From: Xylanibacillus composti
Lineage (GTDB): Bacteria; Bacillota; Bacilli; Paenibacillales; K13
DNA length: 64,000 nucleotides
Reading direction: 5' to 3'
Assembly: GCF_018403685.1 (NCBI RefSeq)
Contig: NZ_BOVK01000006.1
Location: 62,001-126,000 of the forward strand
In this document: positions 1 through 8,462 of the stretch, piece by piece
Layout of the letters: every line of letters begins with the position of its first letter
Position numbering within the stretch: position 1 is the stretch's first letter
Translations under genes and position numbers: made by a program
The notes under the pieces: generated by a model
Database searches by the model: none
Seen by the model: the letters and a program-made list of their open reading frames with translations, nothing else
Told to the model about the DNA's origin: nothing

Positions 1-595
1 TCTTCAAGACAATAAAGGGCTCGTCCTTCAACGATGCAATGGAAGCTTTCGATTCCCGGGGCATTGCGGCAAGCGGATGCTCCGGGCTGACAGCCAGACA
101 AATCTCCTCCTCTATCAGCGGCACAAATTGCAAAGCAGAGTCCTGAATTGGCAGCGAAAGCAGGCTGATATCTGTTTTGCCCTGATGCGTGAGCACTTCC
201 AGATTGGCGGACGAGTCCTCAGTCAATACGATGTCGATCTCGGGAAAGCGCTGACGGAAAACCGGCAGAACGAGGGGGAGCACATGAGAGCCGGTTATCG
301 GCAAGCTGCCGACTACGAGCTTTCCTTTTTTCATCTGAGAGATGTCTTCCATCTCTTGCTTGAGTTGATCTGCCATGTCCAGTATTTTTTGCGCCCGGTC
401 AATAAAAATTTCTCCCGCATGCGTGAGCTCGACCGAGTTCGTGCTTCGGCGAAACAGCAAGGTGCCGATTTCCGCTTCCAGCTTGGACAACTGCTGGCTT
501 AGCGAAGGCTGGGCGATGTGCAGCGATTCGGCGGCGCGGGAGAAGTTTTTTTCCGCGGCGATTTGTACAGCATAGCGCAATTGACGAAACTCCAT
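1..595 (-). CDS. LysR-family transcriptional regulator (C-terminus cut by window edge)
   Basis: The first 198 codons are visible; LysR proteins usually have about 290-300 residues, so the end of the effector-binding domain lies outside the window. The N-terminus begins MEFRQLRYAVQIAAE and contains a typical LysR winged helix-turn-helix (RAAESLHIAQPSLSQQLSKLE, residues about 20-40), followed by the linker helix and the first part of a periplasmic-binding-protein-like domain. The gene is divergent from leuC, with 142 bases between the starts. The gap is AT-rich with ATAG/ATAT dyad-like sequence around 620-650, as expected for a LysR operator. Control of leuCD is inferred from this arrangement only; the co-inducer cannot be read. 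Confidence 0.9.
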   Translation of the reverse strand, partial: MEFRQLRYAVQIAAEKNFSRAAESLHIAQPSLSQQLSKLEAEIGTLLFRRSTNSVELTHAGEIFIDRAQKILDMADQLKQEMEDISQMKKGKLVVGSLPITGSHVLPLVLPVFRQRFPEIDIVLTEDSSANLEVLTHQGKTDISLLSLPIQDSALQFVPLIEEEICLAVSPEHPLAAMPRESKASIASLKDEPFIVLK

Positions 596-737
596 TGAAC
601 TTACTCGCTCCTTATATCTTATTCCTATTAAGCTTATAGATATTATATCTTGGATCAATGAAGAAGGAAATGCTACGATAGATACAGATAAGTTGAAACG
701 ATCATAATGAAAACGAAAAACGAAGAGGTGACCTGCC

Positions 738-2165
738 ATGGCTGGCAAAAAAACGTTGTACGAGAAAATTTGGGAGCAGCACGTCATTCATGAAGAATCC
801 GGCAAGCCGAGTGTAATCTACATCGATTTGCATTTGGTTCACGAAGTGACAAGCCCGCAAGCGTTCGAAGGGCTTCGTTTGGCGGGACGCAAGGTGCGTC
901 GTCCGGATCTTACCTTTGCTACAATGGATCACAATGTTCCGACGCAAGACCGCTTCAACATTACAGACCCGATCTCCAAGCAGCAAATTGAGACATTGGA
1001 ACAGAACTGCCGCGACTTCGGTGTAAAATGCTTCGATTTGAACAGTGTGGATCAGGGGGTCGTACACGTAATGGGTCCTGAGCTGGGGTTGACGCATCCT
1101 GGCAAAACGATCGTATGCGGGGACAGCCACACTTCCACTCATGGCGCTTTCGGTGCGCTGGCGTTCGGGATCGGAACAAGCGAAGTGGAGCATGTACTGG
1201 CAACGCAGTGCTTGCAGCAAGGCAAGTCCAAGACGATGGAAGTTAGAATCAATGGAAAGCTGAAGCCTGGACTGACCGCGAAGGATATTATTCTCGGCGT
1301 TATTGCGAAGTATGGCACCGATTTTGCAACGGGATATGTGATCGAGTATACGGGTGAAGCGATCCGCAACCTGTCCATGGAAGAGCGCATGACCGTCTGC
1401 AACATGTCGATTGAAGCAGGCGCTCGCGCCGGCTTGATCGCCCCGGACGAAACAACGTTCGCTTATCTGAAAGGCCGTGAATACTGCCCGCAAGGAGAAG
1501 CATGGGACAAAGCGGTTGCCCGCTGGAAGGAGCTTCGCACAGATGAAGGCGCTGAATACGACACGGTTGTGGAGTTCGACGCAGACAGCCTTGTGCCGCA
1601 GGTAACTTGGGGAACAAGTCCGGGCATGGGTACGGATATTACATCCGTTGTGCCGACCCCGTCTGATTTTCCGACCGAGAACCAGCGCAAAGCTGCTGAA
1701 AAAGCGCTGGAATACATGGGCCTTGCGCCGGGAACGAAAATGTCCGAGATTAAGATCGACCGCGTATTCATCGGCTCCTGCACGAACGGTCGAATTGAAG
1801 ACCTTCGCGCCGCAGCGGCGGTAGCCAGAGGCTACAAAGTCGCGGAAGGCGTCCAGGCGATGGTCGTACCTGGTTCGGGACGCGTCAAGATCCAGGCAGA
1901 GAAGGAAGGGCTTGACAAGATCTTTATCGAAGCCGGGTTTGAATGGCGCGACGCAGGATGCTCCATGTGCTTGGCCATGAATCCGGACTTCCTGTTGCCG
2001 GGAGAGCGCTGCGCCTCTACGTCCAACCGCAACTTTGAAGGACGCCAGGGACGTGATGGACGGACTCATCTCGTATCTCCTGCAATGGCGGCCGCAGCTG
2101 CCATTAAAGGTCATTTCACTGATGTGCGCGATTGGGAATTCAAGCAAGATGCTATGACTGTTTAA
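738..2165 (+). CDS. leuC: 3-isopropylmalate dehydratase large subunit
   Basis: A 475-residue aconitase-family protein, full length for LeuC. With LeuD it isomerises 2-isopropylmalate to 3-isopropylmalate in leucine biosynthesis in the cytoplasm. The three [4Fe-4S] cluster cysteines are visible: Cys348 in GSCTNGR, and Cys408 and Cys411 in CSMC. The N-terminal catalytic region includes MDHNVPT and [12 protein letters not shown]. The start is an ATG behind GAGGTG. leuD follows after an 86-base gap. The neighbouring leuA/leuB genes are not in the window, so the leucine operon is either split or continues elsewhere. Confidence 0.97.
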   Translation: MAGKKTLYEKIWEQHVIHEESGKPSVIYIDLHLVHEVTSPQAFEGLRLAGRKVRRPDLTFATMDHNVPTQDRFNITDPISKQQIETLEQNCRDFGVKCFDLNSVDQGVVHVMGPELGLTHPGKTIVCGDSHTSTHGAFGALAFGIGTSEVEHVLATQCLQQGKSKTMEVRINGKLKPGLTAKDIILGVIAKYGTDFATGYVIEYTGEAIRNLSMEERMTVCNMSIEAGARAGLIAPDETTFAYLKGREYCPQGEAWDKAVARWKELRTDEGAEYDTVVEFDADSLVPQVTWGTSPGMGTDITSVVPTPSDFPTENQRKAAEKALEYMGLAPGTKMSEIKIDRVFIGSCTNGRIEDLRAAAAVARGYKVAEGVQAMVVPGSGRVKIQAEKEGLDKIFIEAGFEWRDAGCSMCLAMNPDFLLPGERCASTSNRNFEGRQGRDGRTHLVSPAMAAAAAIKGHFTDVRDWEFKQDAMTV

Positions 2166-2251
2166 TTAGCCGCCGTCCTGACGGTTGGATAGCATGCATG
2201 ATCGCACTTTATTGATAGGATTATGAATTAGGATGGAAGGGTGAACGTACA

Positions 2252-2860
2252 ATGGAAGCATTTGTTCAGCATACCGGCAAGGTAGCTCCTGTTGACCGGG
2301 TCAACGTGGACACTGACGCCATTATCCCCAAGCAGTTTTTGAAGCGGATTGAACGGACAGGATTTGGTCAATATTTATTCTATGAATGGAGATTTTTTCA
2401 GAACGGTGATGTCAATCCGGATTTCTCCTTGAATCAAGAGCGCTACCAAGGCGCATCTGTTCTGATCTCCCGCGCGAACTTTGGCTGCGGGTCCTCACGC
2501 GAGCATGCGCCGTGGGCGATACTCGACTACGGCTTCAAAGTGGTCATCGCACCGTCCTTCGCAGATATTTTCTATAATAACTGCTTCAAGAACGGCATTC
2601 TGCCAATTAAGCTGAGCGAGGAGCAGGTTGAGGAGCTCTTCCAGCGGACTGAGAAGCATGAAGGCTACCAGCTCAGCGTAGATTTGGAAGCGAAGAAAAT
2701 TACGGATGCGCACGGACTCGACCTTGCGTTCGAGCTGGATGAGCATCGCCGCCAGTTCTTGCTGCAGGGGCTCGATGATATCGGTTTAACGCTGCAGCTG
2801 GGAGATAAGATTACCGCCTATGAACAGCAACACCAAGCACGCCTGGCACATCAGGCTTAA
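2252..2860 (+). CDS. leuD: 3-isopropylmalate dehydratase small subunit
   Basis: A 202-residue swivel-domain subunit that completes the LeuCD enzyme. Diagnostic stretches are [16 protein letters not shown] near the N-terminus and [14 protein letters not shown] (residues about 73-87), which shapes the substrate pocket. It starts at ATG behind AAGGGTGA and is almost certainly co-transcribed with leuC. The transcript ends at the intrinsic terminator that follows at 2877. Confidence 0.97.
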   Translation: MEAFVQHTGKVAPVDRVNVDTDAIIPKQFLKRIERTGFGQYLFYEWRFFQNGDVNPDFSLNQERYQGASVLISRANFGCGSSREHAPWAILDYGFKVVIAPSFADIFYNNCFKNGILPIKLSEEQVEELFQRTEKHEGYQLSVDLEAKKITDAHGLDLAFELDEHRRQFLLQGLDDIGLTLQLGDKITAYEQQHQARLAHQA

Positions 2861-2876
2861 ACAATCGCTCTAGTGA

Positions 2877-2918
2877 AAAGCACGCTTGTTCCGGCTGCCG
2901 GGGCAGGGGTGCTTTTTG
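2877..2918 (+). terminator. Intrinsic terminator after leuCD
   Basis: AAAAGCAC at 2877-2884 pairs with GTGCTTTT at 2909-2916 and runs straight into a T-tract. It closes the leuCD transcript. Confidence 0.85.
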
Positions 2919-3026
2919 TCATGGGAGACGTGCGATGCGAAGGGCGAAAATATTTCCTCTATTAGGAGGTTGCACGCAACTTTCTGCTCGAAACAGCGTC
3001 TAATAGATAGATTTTGCTGTCTCTTT

Positions 3027-3054
3027 TTGCGAAATTTTGCTAGAATATTAGAAT
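3027..3054 (+). promoter_or_regulatory. Candidate sigma-A promoter for the amidase gene
   Basis: A -35-like TTGCGA (3027-3032) and a -10-like TAGAAT (3049-3054) are separated by 16 bases in an AT-rich gap after the leuD terminator, about 50 bases before the amidase start. A second TAGAAT lies at 3041-3046. The match is moderate. Confidence 0.4.
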
Positions 3055-3106
3055 AGGGTGTCGAATGCTGATTATTCCGCCTGAAAGGACAAGAGAGGTG
3101 TCAGGT

Positions 3107-4507
3107 TTGCGCAAATTTCCGCTCATATGGTTCATCTTGGCAGCGCTGGTCTGTGTATTCCCAACAACTGCATCTGCATCAAACTCGGATTTGACGCTCT
3201 ATGTGGACGGCGAAAAGCAGGAGCTGCTGCATCCGCTTTTATTTGAAGGTCAGCATGTGTACATAGCTGTTGATGCAGCGGCAAAACAGTTTTCGCTGAA
3301 AGGGGAATCCCAGACAGCAGCGGAGCTTACAATCTCGGGCACTACATATCGCTTTCAAGAAGATGAACGAACAGCGGCGCATGGCCAGTCCCAGTCCGAG
3401 ATGAAAGCGCCGGCGCTGGTAAGAGAGAACACTTTCTATGTTCCTCTCAGCTTCGTTGCGGATAAGCTGAGCATGCGGCTAAGCTGGGACGCCTGGACAA
3501 GATCGGCCAGCCTGTACAAAAAATCGAATCCGGTCTCAACGCCAGCGGAGAAACCCAGCGCGCCTGCCATCGTGCAGGATTCGAAGGTGATAGGTGCTGG
3601 AAATAAGCCTTCTGTTCCAGGTGAGCTTTCTCGACTGAAGGCCGTCAAGCTGGAGGGAGGACGGCTGTCTGTCCAAACCAGCAGTCCGGTTGATGTGCAG
3701 CCGCTCTATCTGTCTGATCCTGCCGGGTCCATTCCGGATCGGCTGGTGCTGGACGTGCCTTATGCTGTCCTGGAAGAACAGATCGGCAGCGAGGGAACCG
3801 GCAGCATCGATCACCCGCTGGTGAGTCAAGTACGGTATGCGCAATTTAGTCACGATCCTTCCATTGTAAGGATCGTGCTCGATCTGAAACAGCCGGTTGC
3901 CTTTCAGGTGGAAACGGGAGCGGAGAACGGCTTCGCCGTCTCGCTTCAGAACAATGAAGGCGCCGGTAATGCCGTGTATCGAGTAGTCATTGATGCGGGC
4001 CACGGCGGCAAGGATCCGGGCGCAACCGGACTTAGCAAGAGAGAGGAAAAGGAATTCAACCTGAATGTCGCGAAGAAAGTACAGGCAGTTCTGGCCAACT
4101 ATCCGCAAGTGAGCGTGAGGATGACCAGGGATGACGACACCTTCATCAGTCTCGATGACCGGGTGAAGCTTGCCAATGAATGGCCTGCCGATGTGTTTGT
4201 ATCGATTCATGCCAATACATTCGAGCGGCCGATATCCGGAACCGAAACGTATTTTTGGAATGACAACAGCAAAACATTCGCTGATCTGATCCATAAGCGT
4301 CTGATCGAAACATCGGGATTCGAGGACAGAGGCGTCCGCAAAACCGCATTCAAGGTTATACGAGAAACCGAGATGCCTGCGGTATTGCTGGAAATTGGCT
4401 ATCTGACGAATGCGGAGCAGGAGAAGATACTGCTGGATAACTCATTCCAGGACAAGATCGCCCTTACGATTGCCAACAGCATCCTGGAATATTTCAATCA
4501 ACGATAA
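3107..4507 (+). CDS. Secreted N-acetylmuramoyl-L-alanine amidase with stalk and AMIN domains
   Basis: A 466-residue zinc amidase (Amidase_3) that cleaves the bond between N-acetylmuramic acid and L-Ala of peptidoglycan stems outside the cell. The TTG start at 3107 is preferred over an in-frame ATG at 3065 because AGAGAGGTG sits just ahead of it and it directly opens a signal peptide ending near TTASAS. Next come a copper-amine-oxidase-like stalk domain (about 25-140), an AMIN domain (about 175-280) and the catalytic domain (about 290-466). Zinc ligands read as His299 (GHGGKDPG), Glu316 and His368 (SIHAN); Glu429 (LLEIGYL) is the catalytic glutamate. The SLH protein follows 29 bases downstream, consistent with a shared cell-envelope operon. 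Confidence 0.93.
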   Translation: MRKFPLIWFILAALVCVFPTTASASNSDLTLYVDGEKQELLHPLLFEGQHVYIAVDAAAKQFSLKGESQTAAELTISGTTYRFQEDERTAAHGQSQSEMKAPALVRENTFYVPLSFVADKLSMRLSWDAWTRSASLYKKSNPVSTPAEKPSAPAIVQDSKVIGAGNKPSVPGELSRLKAVKLEGGRLSVQTSSPVDVQPLYLSDPAGSIPDRLVLDVPYAVLEEQIGSEGTGSIDHPLVSQVRYAQFSHDPSIVRIVLDLKQPVAFQVETGAENGFAVSLQNNEGAGNAVYRVVIDAGHGGKDPGATGLSKREEKEFNLNVAKKVQAVLANYPQVSVRMTRDDDTFISLDDRVKLANEWPADVFVSIHANTFERPISGTETYFWNDNSKTFADLIHKRLIETSGFEDRGVRKTAFKVIRETEMPAVLLEIGYLTNAEQEKILLDNSFQDKIALTIANSILEYFNQR

Positions 4508-4536
4508 GCGAAAACACATTTTTCTAGGGAGGAAAC

Positions 4537-7215
4537 ATGATGAAAGTTTGGCGGAAAGCATCTCTGTTATGCATCATTACGGCAATGATCTTTACCATTT
4601 TACCATTCAGCGCTTTTGCCGCAGATTCAGAAACTACGGTGAATATGAAGTTTTCGGACGTGCGCAGTGGACATTGGGCGGAGCAGCATGTAGCCAAGCT
4701 TGCGCTGCAGGATGTCATAACCGGCAGACCGGGCGGTAAATTTGCACCGGATGATTCTGTCACGAAAGAAGAAGTCGTCATTATGCTGATTGGCTTCCTA
4801 GGATTGAAGGAAGAAGCGGAGCGTTCGCAGCGGGACAGTGTGCTGCCCCTGAGCTACAGTCCTTGGGCGAAGCCGTACATCAATAAAGCAGTCGAGGAAG
4901 GCCTTTTGCGTTATCAGGAAGAATTGAATCTGCAAGACAGCGATGACCTTACTTCTTCTGTATGGGGGCAAGAACAAGCGTCGCGCGAATGGGTGGCGAA
5001 GATGCTGATTCGCGCAATCGGAAAAGAAGAAGATGCGGAGCAGATGGATACACAAGTGGACTCGTTCCCCGACGCGTCTGATGTGTCGGCTTGGGCATAC
5101 CCGTATATGAATGCCGCTGTCGGACTCGGCATTTTAACCGGAAGCGGCGGCAAGCTGCTTCCACAGGATACCGTTACGCGCGCGCAAATTGCTGTCATGC
5201 TGAGCAAAGCGGACGAGGTGAGTGACTACCTGTCCGAGAATTTCAAGCAAGTGCATATCGGATCTGTCGTTTCGGTAAGCAGCGATCTGCTTCAAATTCA
5301 GGATTCAAACGGGGAAGCCGTAAGGGTTGCGCTTTCGTCCGACGCCATGCTTTACAAGAAGGGGGAAACATCCCCGATTGGACTAAACGGCATCCAGCCT
5401 TTCTATCAGGTTTATCTCATTGAGAAAAATGGCATCGGCTATTATGTAGAAGTTCTGGAAGAAATGACGTTCCAAAAAGTGACAGGCCGTTTTGTACTGA
5501 CCAGCACCAACCCGCTGCAAGTCATTGTCGAGGTGAATGGTTCCGGCGAAACGTATGAGCTGGATCCGGACGTTGCGGTAGTGAAGGCGAACGGAAGCGG
5601 ATCGAGCATCAGACAAATTGTCGCCAACAGCACTGTGGAACTGTATTACAATGCGGACATAAATGATGGGAAAATTCAGCGGATTGTGATCGTTCAAGAG
5701 CCAGTCAACAAAACTGCCACAGGTATCGTCCAAAGAAATGAGAATGGGCAGTTGACCATAGTGGAAGCCGAGAGTACTGATGAAGAGTCGTTTGAGGTTT
5801 CTGATTCGGTTCTTGTTACGTACGATAAACGCTTGATGAGCCTGGACGACCTGAAACAGGGGGATGAAATCAGCTATGATGTGAAGGATAGCATCATTAC
5901 AGCTATTCGGCTGATCAAGCCATCTGTGCCGTTGCTTTCCTATGATTCGGGAACAATCCGGGCAATTGAAAAAGATTTTATCGTATATGAGAAAAACGAG
6001 GACGATCCGATTGTTAGATACGTATCTCCTAATTTGACTGTTCTGTTGGAAGGGGCGGACAACCCGAGCCTGAATGACTTGCATCCAGGTGATCGTGTAG
6101 ATCTGGAGATCAATGGGGAAAACCGCATTACGAAGATCTCTGTCAAAAATCGGGAAGTGACCTCGCTTGTCCGCAAGCGCATTGTGTCTGTCCAGAAAAC
6201 AGGGGACTATTATTACTTGACTGTTGAGATGGGCCGCAACGATCTGGAATTGTACAGAATCGACGAGCATACAGTTGTTCGTTACAATCAAACGAATGTA
6301 AATATGAATAATTTTGAGGAGTACTTCACTAAAGATCGATATGTAAATTTGACCTTCTCGAACAACCAATTATTGCGCTTGGAAGGCGTTTCGGTCTATA
6401 GCGGCGAGGTACACCATGTGGATGTTGACGAGAAAAAGTTCGAGATTAAGACAGAGCGCTATGGTGTAGTCGAATTTACTTTGACCAACCTTTCCAGGGT
6501 TGAGCGCAACGGTTCCTTTAGTGTCGGATTTTTGGGACTGAATCCGGGTATGCCGGTTAAGGTGTATGTTGACATGACACAGCAAAATGTGGATCGTGTT
6601 CTCGTTCTCGATGTGCTACGAGTCGATGTGCTGGAGACCAATGCCAATAACAACCGGCTTTCTGTACGTATGGTGGATGGCACAACAAGGAATGTGTATC
6701 TCAGCCAATCTACACCAATCAAATTGTTGAACCAGTCAAATGGCTTCTTCTCTTCCATTCAAGCTGGTCAACCGGTCTTTTTGGTATATGAAGGCACAAC
6801 GGTTACGGAAGTAAGACTCGCGGAAACTATTCTGGGTGAAGTGAAGGCTGTCCGAGCTGACGGCATGATCGAGGTAAGACAATTTAACGGTGAGAATCGC
6901 ACGCTTCGCAAAACAGACGATAGATCGGTTAAAGCAGGTGATCGCGTTGCTATTACCGTTGACGGCTACGAGAATCAAAGCATTGTGCTATTGAATTCGA
7001 TTACCCGCCAGTATTGGAAGAACAGCAGCGTGAGCCAAACGGTATCCGTCCGGATCACGCAGTTGAATGAGCAAAGCGATTATCCGTTGGCGAATAATGT
7101 CTATGTTCATGATGAGGACGGCAAGGAAATTACATTGAATTCGCTCAAGTCGAATGAAATGATTACGCTGTACTTGTATGACGGCAAGGTAGTAGAAGTA
7201 GTCAAGAGAAAATAG
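4537..7215 (+). CDS. S-layer homology (SLH) domain cell-surface protein
   Basis: An 892-residue secreted protein. The signal peptide ends near FSAFAADSE (residue about 29). Three SLH repeats occupy residues about 38-235: FSDVRSGHWAEQ, SPWAKPYINKAVEEG and FPDASDVSAWAYPYMNAA, each followed by a TR/TKEE-type segment. SLH trimers anchor proteins to pyruvylated secondary cell-wall polymer. The remaining ~650 residues have no family I recognise; they look beta-rich, with repeated short segments of the type G.V.....V.V. that suggest a string of small beta-barrel modules. The start is an ATG (doubled) after GGGAGGAAAC. It follows the amidase closely, so a role in cell-wall architecture is inferred. 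An intrinsic terminator follows. Confidence 0.88.
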   Translation: MMKVWRKASLLCIITAMIFTILPFSAFAADSETTVNMKFSDVRSGHWAEQHVAKLALQDVITGRPGGKFAPDDSVTKEEVVIMLIGFLGLKEEAERSQRDSVLPLSYSPWAKPYINKAVEEGLLRYQEELNLQDSDDLTSSVWGQEQASREWVAKMLIRAIGKEEDAEQMDTQVDSFPDASDVSAWAYPYMNAAVGLGILTGSGGKLLPQDTVTRAQIAVMLSKADEVSDYLSENFKQVHIGSVVSVSSDLLQIQDSNGEAVRVALSSDAMLYKKGETSPIGLNGIQPFYQVYLIEKNGIGYYVEVLEEMTFQKVTGRFVLTSTNPLQVIVEVNGSGETYELDPDVAVVKANGSGSSIRQIVANSTVELYYNADINDGKIQRIVIVQEPVNKTATGIVQRNENGQLTIVEAESTDEESFEVSDSVLVTYDKRLMSLDDLKQGDEISYDVKDSIITAIRLIKPSVPLLSYDSGTIRAIEKDFIVYEKNEDDPIVRYVSPNLTVLLEGADNPSLNDLHPGDRVDLEINGENRITKISVKNREVTSLVRKRIVSVQKTGDYYYLTVEMGRNDLELYRIDEHTVVRYNQTNVNMNNFEEYFTKDRYVNLTFSNNQLLRLEGVSVYSGEVHHVDVDEKKFEIKTERYGVVEFTLTNLSRVERNGSFSVGFLGLNPGMPVKVYVDMTQQNVDRVLVLDVLRVDVLETNANNNRLSVRMVDGTTRNVYLSQSTPIKLLNQSNGFFSSIQAGQPVFLVYEGTTVTEVRLAETILGEVKAVRADGMIEVRQFNGENRTLRKTDDRSVKAGDRVAITVDGYENQSIVLLNSITRQYWKNSSVSQTVSVRITQLNEQSDYPLANNVYVHDEDGKEITLNSLKSNEMITLYLYDGKVVEVVKRK

Positions 7216-7233
7216 ATAGTTCTAAAGAGCCCT

Positions 7234-7282
7234 AACAGTTTCGCTAGGCATGCGCGTTTGCCTTGGCGAAACTGTTTTTTTG
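7234..7282 (+). terminator. Intrinsic terminator after the SLH gene
   Basis: AACAGTTTCGC (7234-7244) pairs perfectly with GCGAAACTGTT (7266-7276), followed by a T-run. Confidence 0.92.
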
Positions 7283-7372
7283 TTTGCATTTTGACTAATT
7301 TTTTATTGTTTCGGTTGCTTGCCGGCTTTATTCGTGAGAAAATAAAAAAATGACTGCGAGGTGAATTGTGAC

Positions 7373-8053
7373 ATGAATCGCCAACAGGTGCGCACGATAT
7401 TAGATACGATCGGCGAAATGTTTCCCGACGCGCATTGTGAGCTCAATCATTCGAATCCGTTTGAACTGACGATTGCCGTTCTCCTTTCCGCCCAGTGTAC
7501 GGACGAAACCGTAAATAAGGTGACGGTCACCTTGTTCGAAAAATATAAATCGCCTGAGGATTATCTCGCAGTGCCACTGGAGGAACTGGAGCAGGATATT
7601 CGCCGTATCGGACTGTATCGCAACAAGGCGAAAAATATCCAGGCGCTGTGCCGCATACTGCTGGAGCAGTATGATGGACAAGTTCCTTCTTCGCACAGCA
7701 GTCTCGTTGAACTGCCAGGGGTAGGCCGGAAGACGGCGAACGTAGTAGTGTCCAACGCATTTGGCGAGCCTGCCATTGCTGTTGATACGCATGTGGAGCG
7801 TGTGTCGAAGCGTCTTGGGCTTGCTGCCTGGAAAGATTCTGTCCTTGAGGTTGAGAAAAAACTGATGAAGGCTGTTCCTCGCGAGGAATGGACGCTAACC
7901 CATCACCGATTGATTTTTTTCGGCCGCTATCACTGCAAAGCGCAAAACCCGGCATGTGAAAGCTGTCCGCTGCTTGATTTGTGCCGGGAGGGAAAAAAAC
8001 GTATGAAATCTAAGCCTGCGAGAAACAATAAGGCAAAATCCGGCAGCAGGTAG
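7373..8053 (+). CDS. nth: Endonuclease III, DNA glycosylase/AP lyase
   Basis: A 226-residue base-excision-repair enzyme that removes oxidised pyrimidines and cuts abasic sites. The helix-hairpin-helix LPGVGRKTANVV carries Lys120 and the following VDTHV carries Asp138, the same numbers as the catalytic pair in E. coli Nth. The [4Fe-4S] loop is C-X6-C-X2-C-X5-C with Cys188, 195, 198 and 204. The ATG at 7373 is chosen over a GTG at 7361 because the ribosome binding site GAGGTG overlaps the GTG and is 9 bases from the ATG. The C-terminus has a short basic tail (KSKPARNNKAKSGSR). Confidence 0.97.
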   Translation: MNRQQVRTILDTIGEMFPDAHCELNHSNPFELTIAVLLSAQCTDETVNKVTVTLFEKYKSPEDYLAVPLEELEQDIRRIGLYRNKAKNIQALCRILLEQYDGQVPSSHSSLVELPGVGRKTANVVVSNAFGEPAIAVDTHVERVSKRLGLAAWKDSVLEVEKKLMKAVPREEWTLTHHRLIFFGRYHCKAQNPACESCPLLDLCREGKKRMKSKPARNNKAKSGSR

Positions 8054-8078
8054 CCAATTGGAAGGGAGACCATACAGC

Positions 8079-8354
8079 ATGATGAAGTGCATTTCGGTTT
8101 ATACAGATAATTTTGAGCAATTCTCCGACATTTATGAAGCTGTGCTAGCGGCCAATCTGGGAGAGAACGAAGAACGAGATTTCGAGGGGATTACAGCGAG
8201 CGAGTCTGGCGAAGTGCCGGAGCATTACCTCGAACGCATGCGCAGCAGGCCTGATGTCGTAGTGATGAAGCTGAAGGACAAGGATATTACGATTTTGCAG
8301 CACGGAGAAGTGTTTGAAATTTTGATCCCGAGCGCTTCGGAAGTACTAAGCTAG
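8079..8354 (+). CDS. Small conserved-looking protein of unknown function
   Basis: A 91-residue acidic protein starting MMKCISVYTDNFEQFSDIYEAVL. It is probably cytoplasmic, with no signal or membrane segment. A ribosome binding site (GAAGGGA) precedes the double ATG, and the gene sits 25 bases after nth, so it is likely co-transcribed. Its stop codon runs into an intrinsic terminator. I do not recognise the family; the pattern of an N-terminal beta-alpha unit and a later KDKDITILQHGE strand suggests a compact alpha/beta fold. Confidence 0.75.
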   Translation: MMKCISVYTDNFEQFSDIYEAVLAANLGENEERDFEGITASESGEVPEHYLERMRSRPDVVVMKLKDKDITILQHGEVFEILIPSASEVLS

Positions 8355-8383
8355 AAACCGGACAACGCTTCGGTTTCTTTTTT
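8354..8383 (+). terminator. Intrinsic terminator after nth and the small protein
   Basis: GAAACCG (8354-8360) pairs with CGGTTTC (8371-8377), followed by TTTTTT. Confidence 0.9.
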
Positions 8384-8462
8384 ACGGGTTCCCGCAGAGA
8401 GGCTGGAGCAGCATAGGTGCGTGGCTTCACTTTCACGGGTTACAAAATGGGGGATAATCGGT

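Noticed and set aside
702-2147. 481-codon open frame opposite leuC
   Set aside because: It mirrors leuC on the other strand, shows no family resemblance and no ribosome binding site; a codon-bias shadow.
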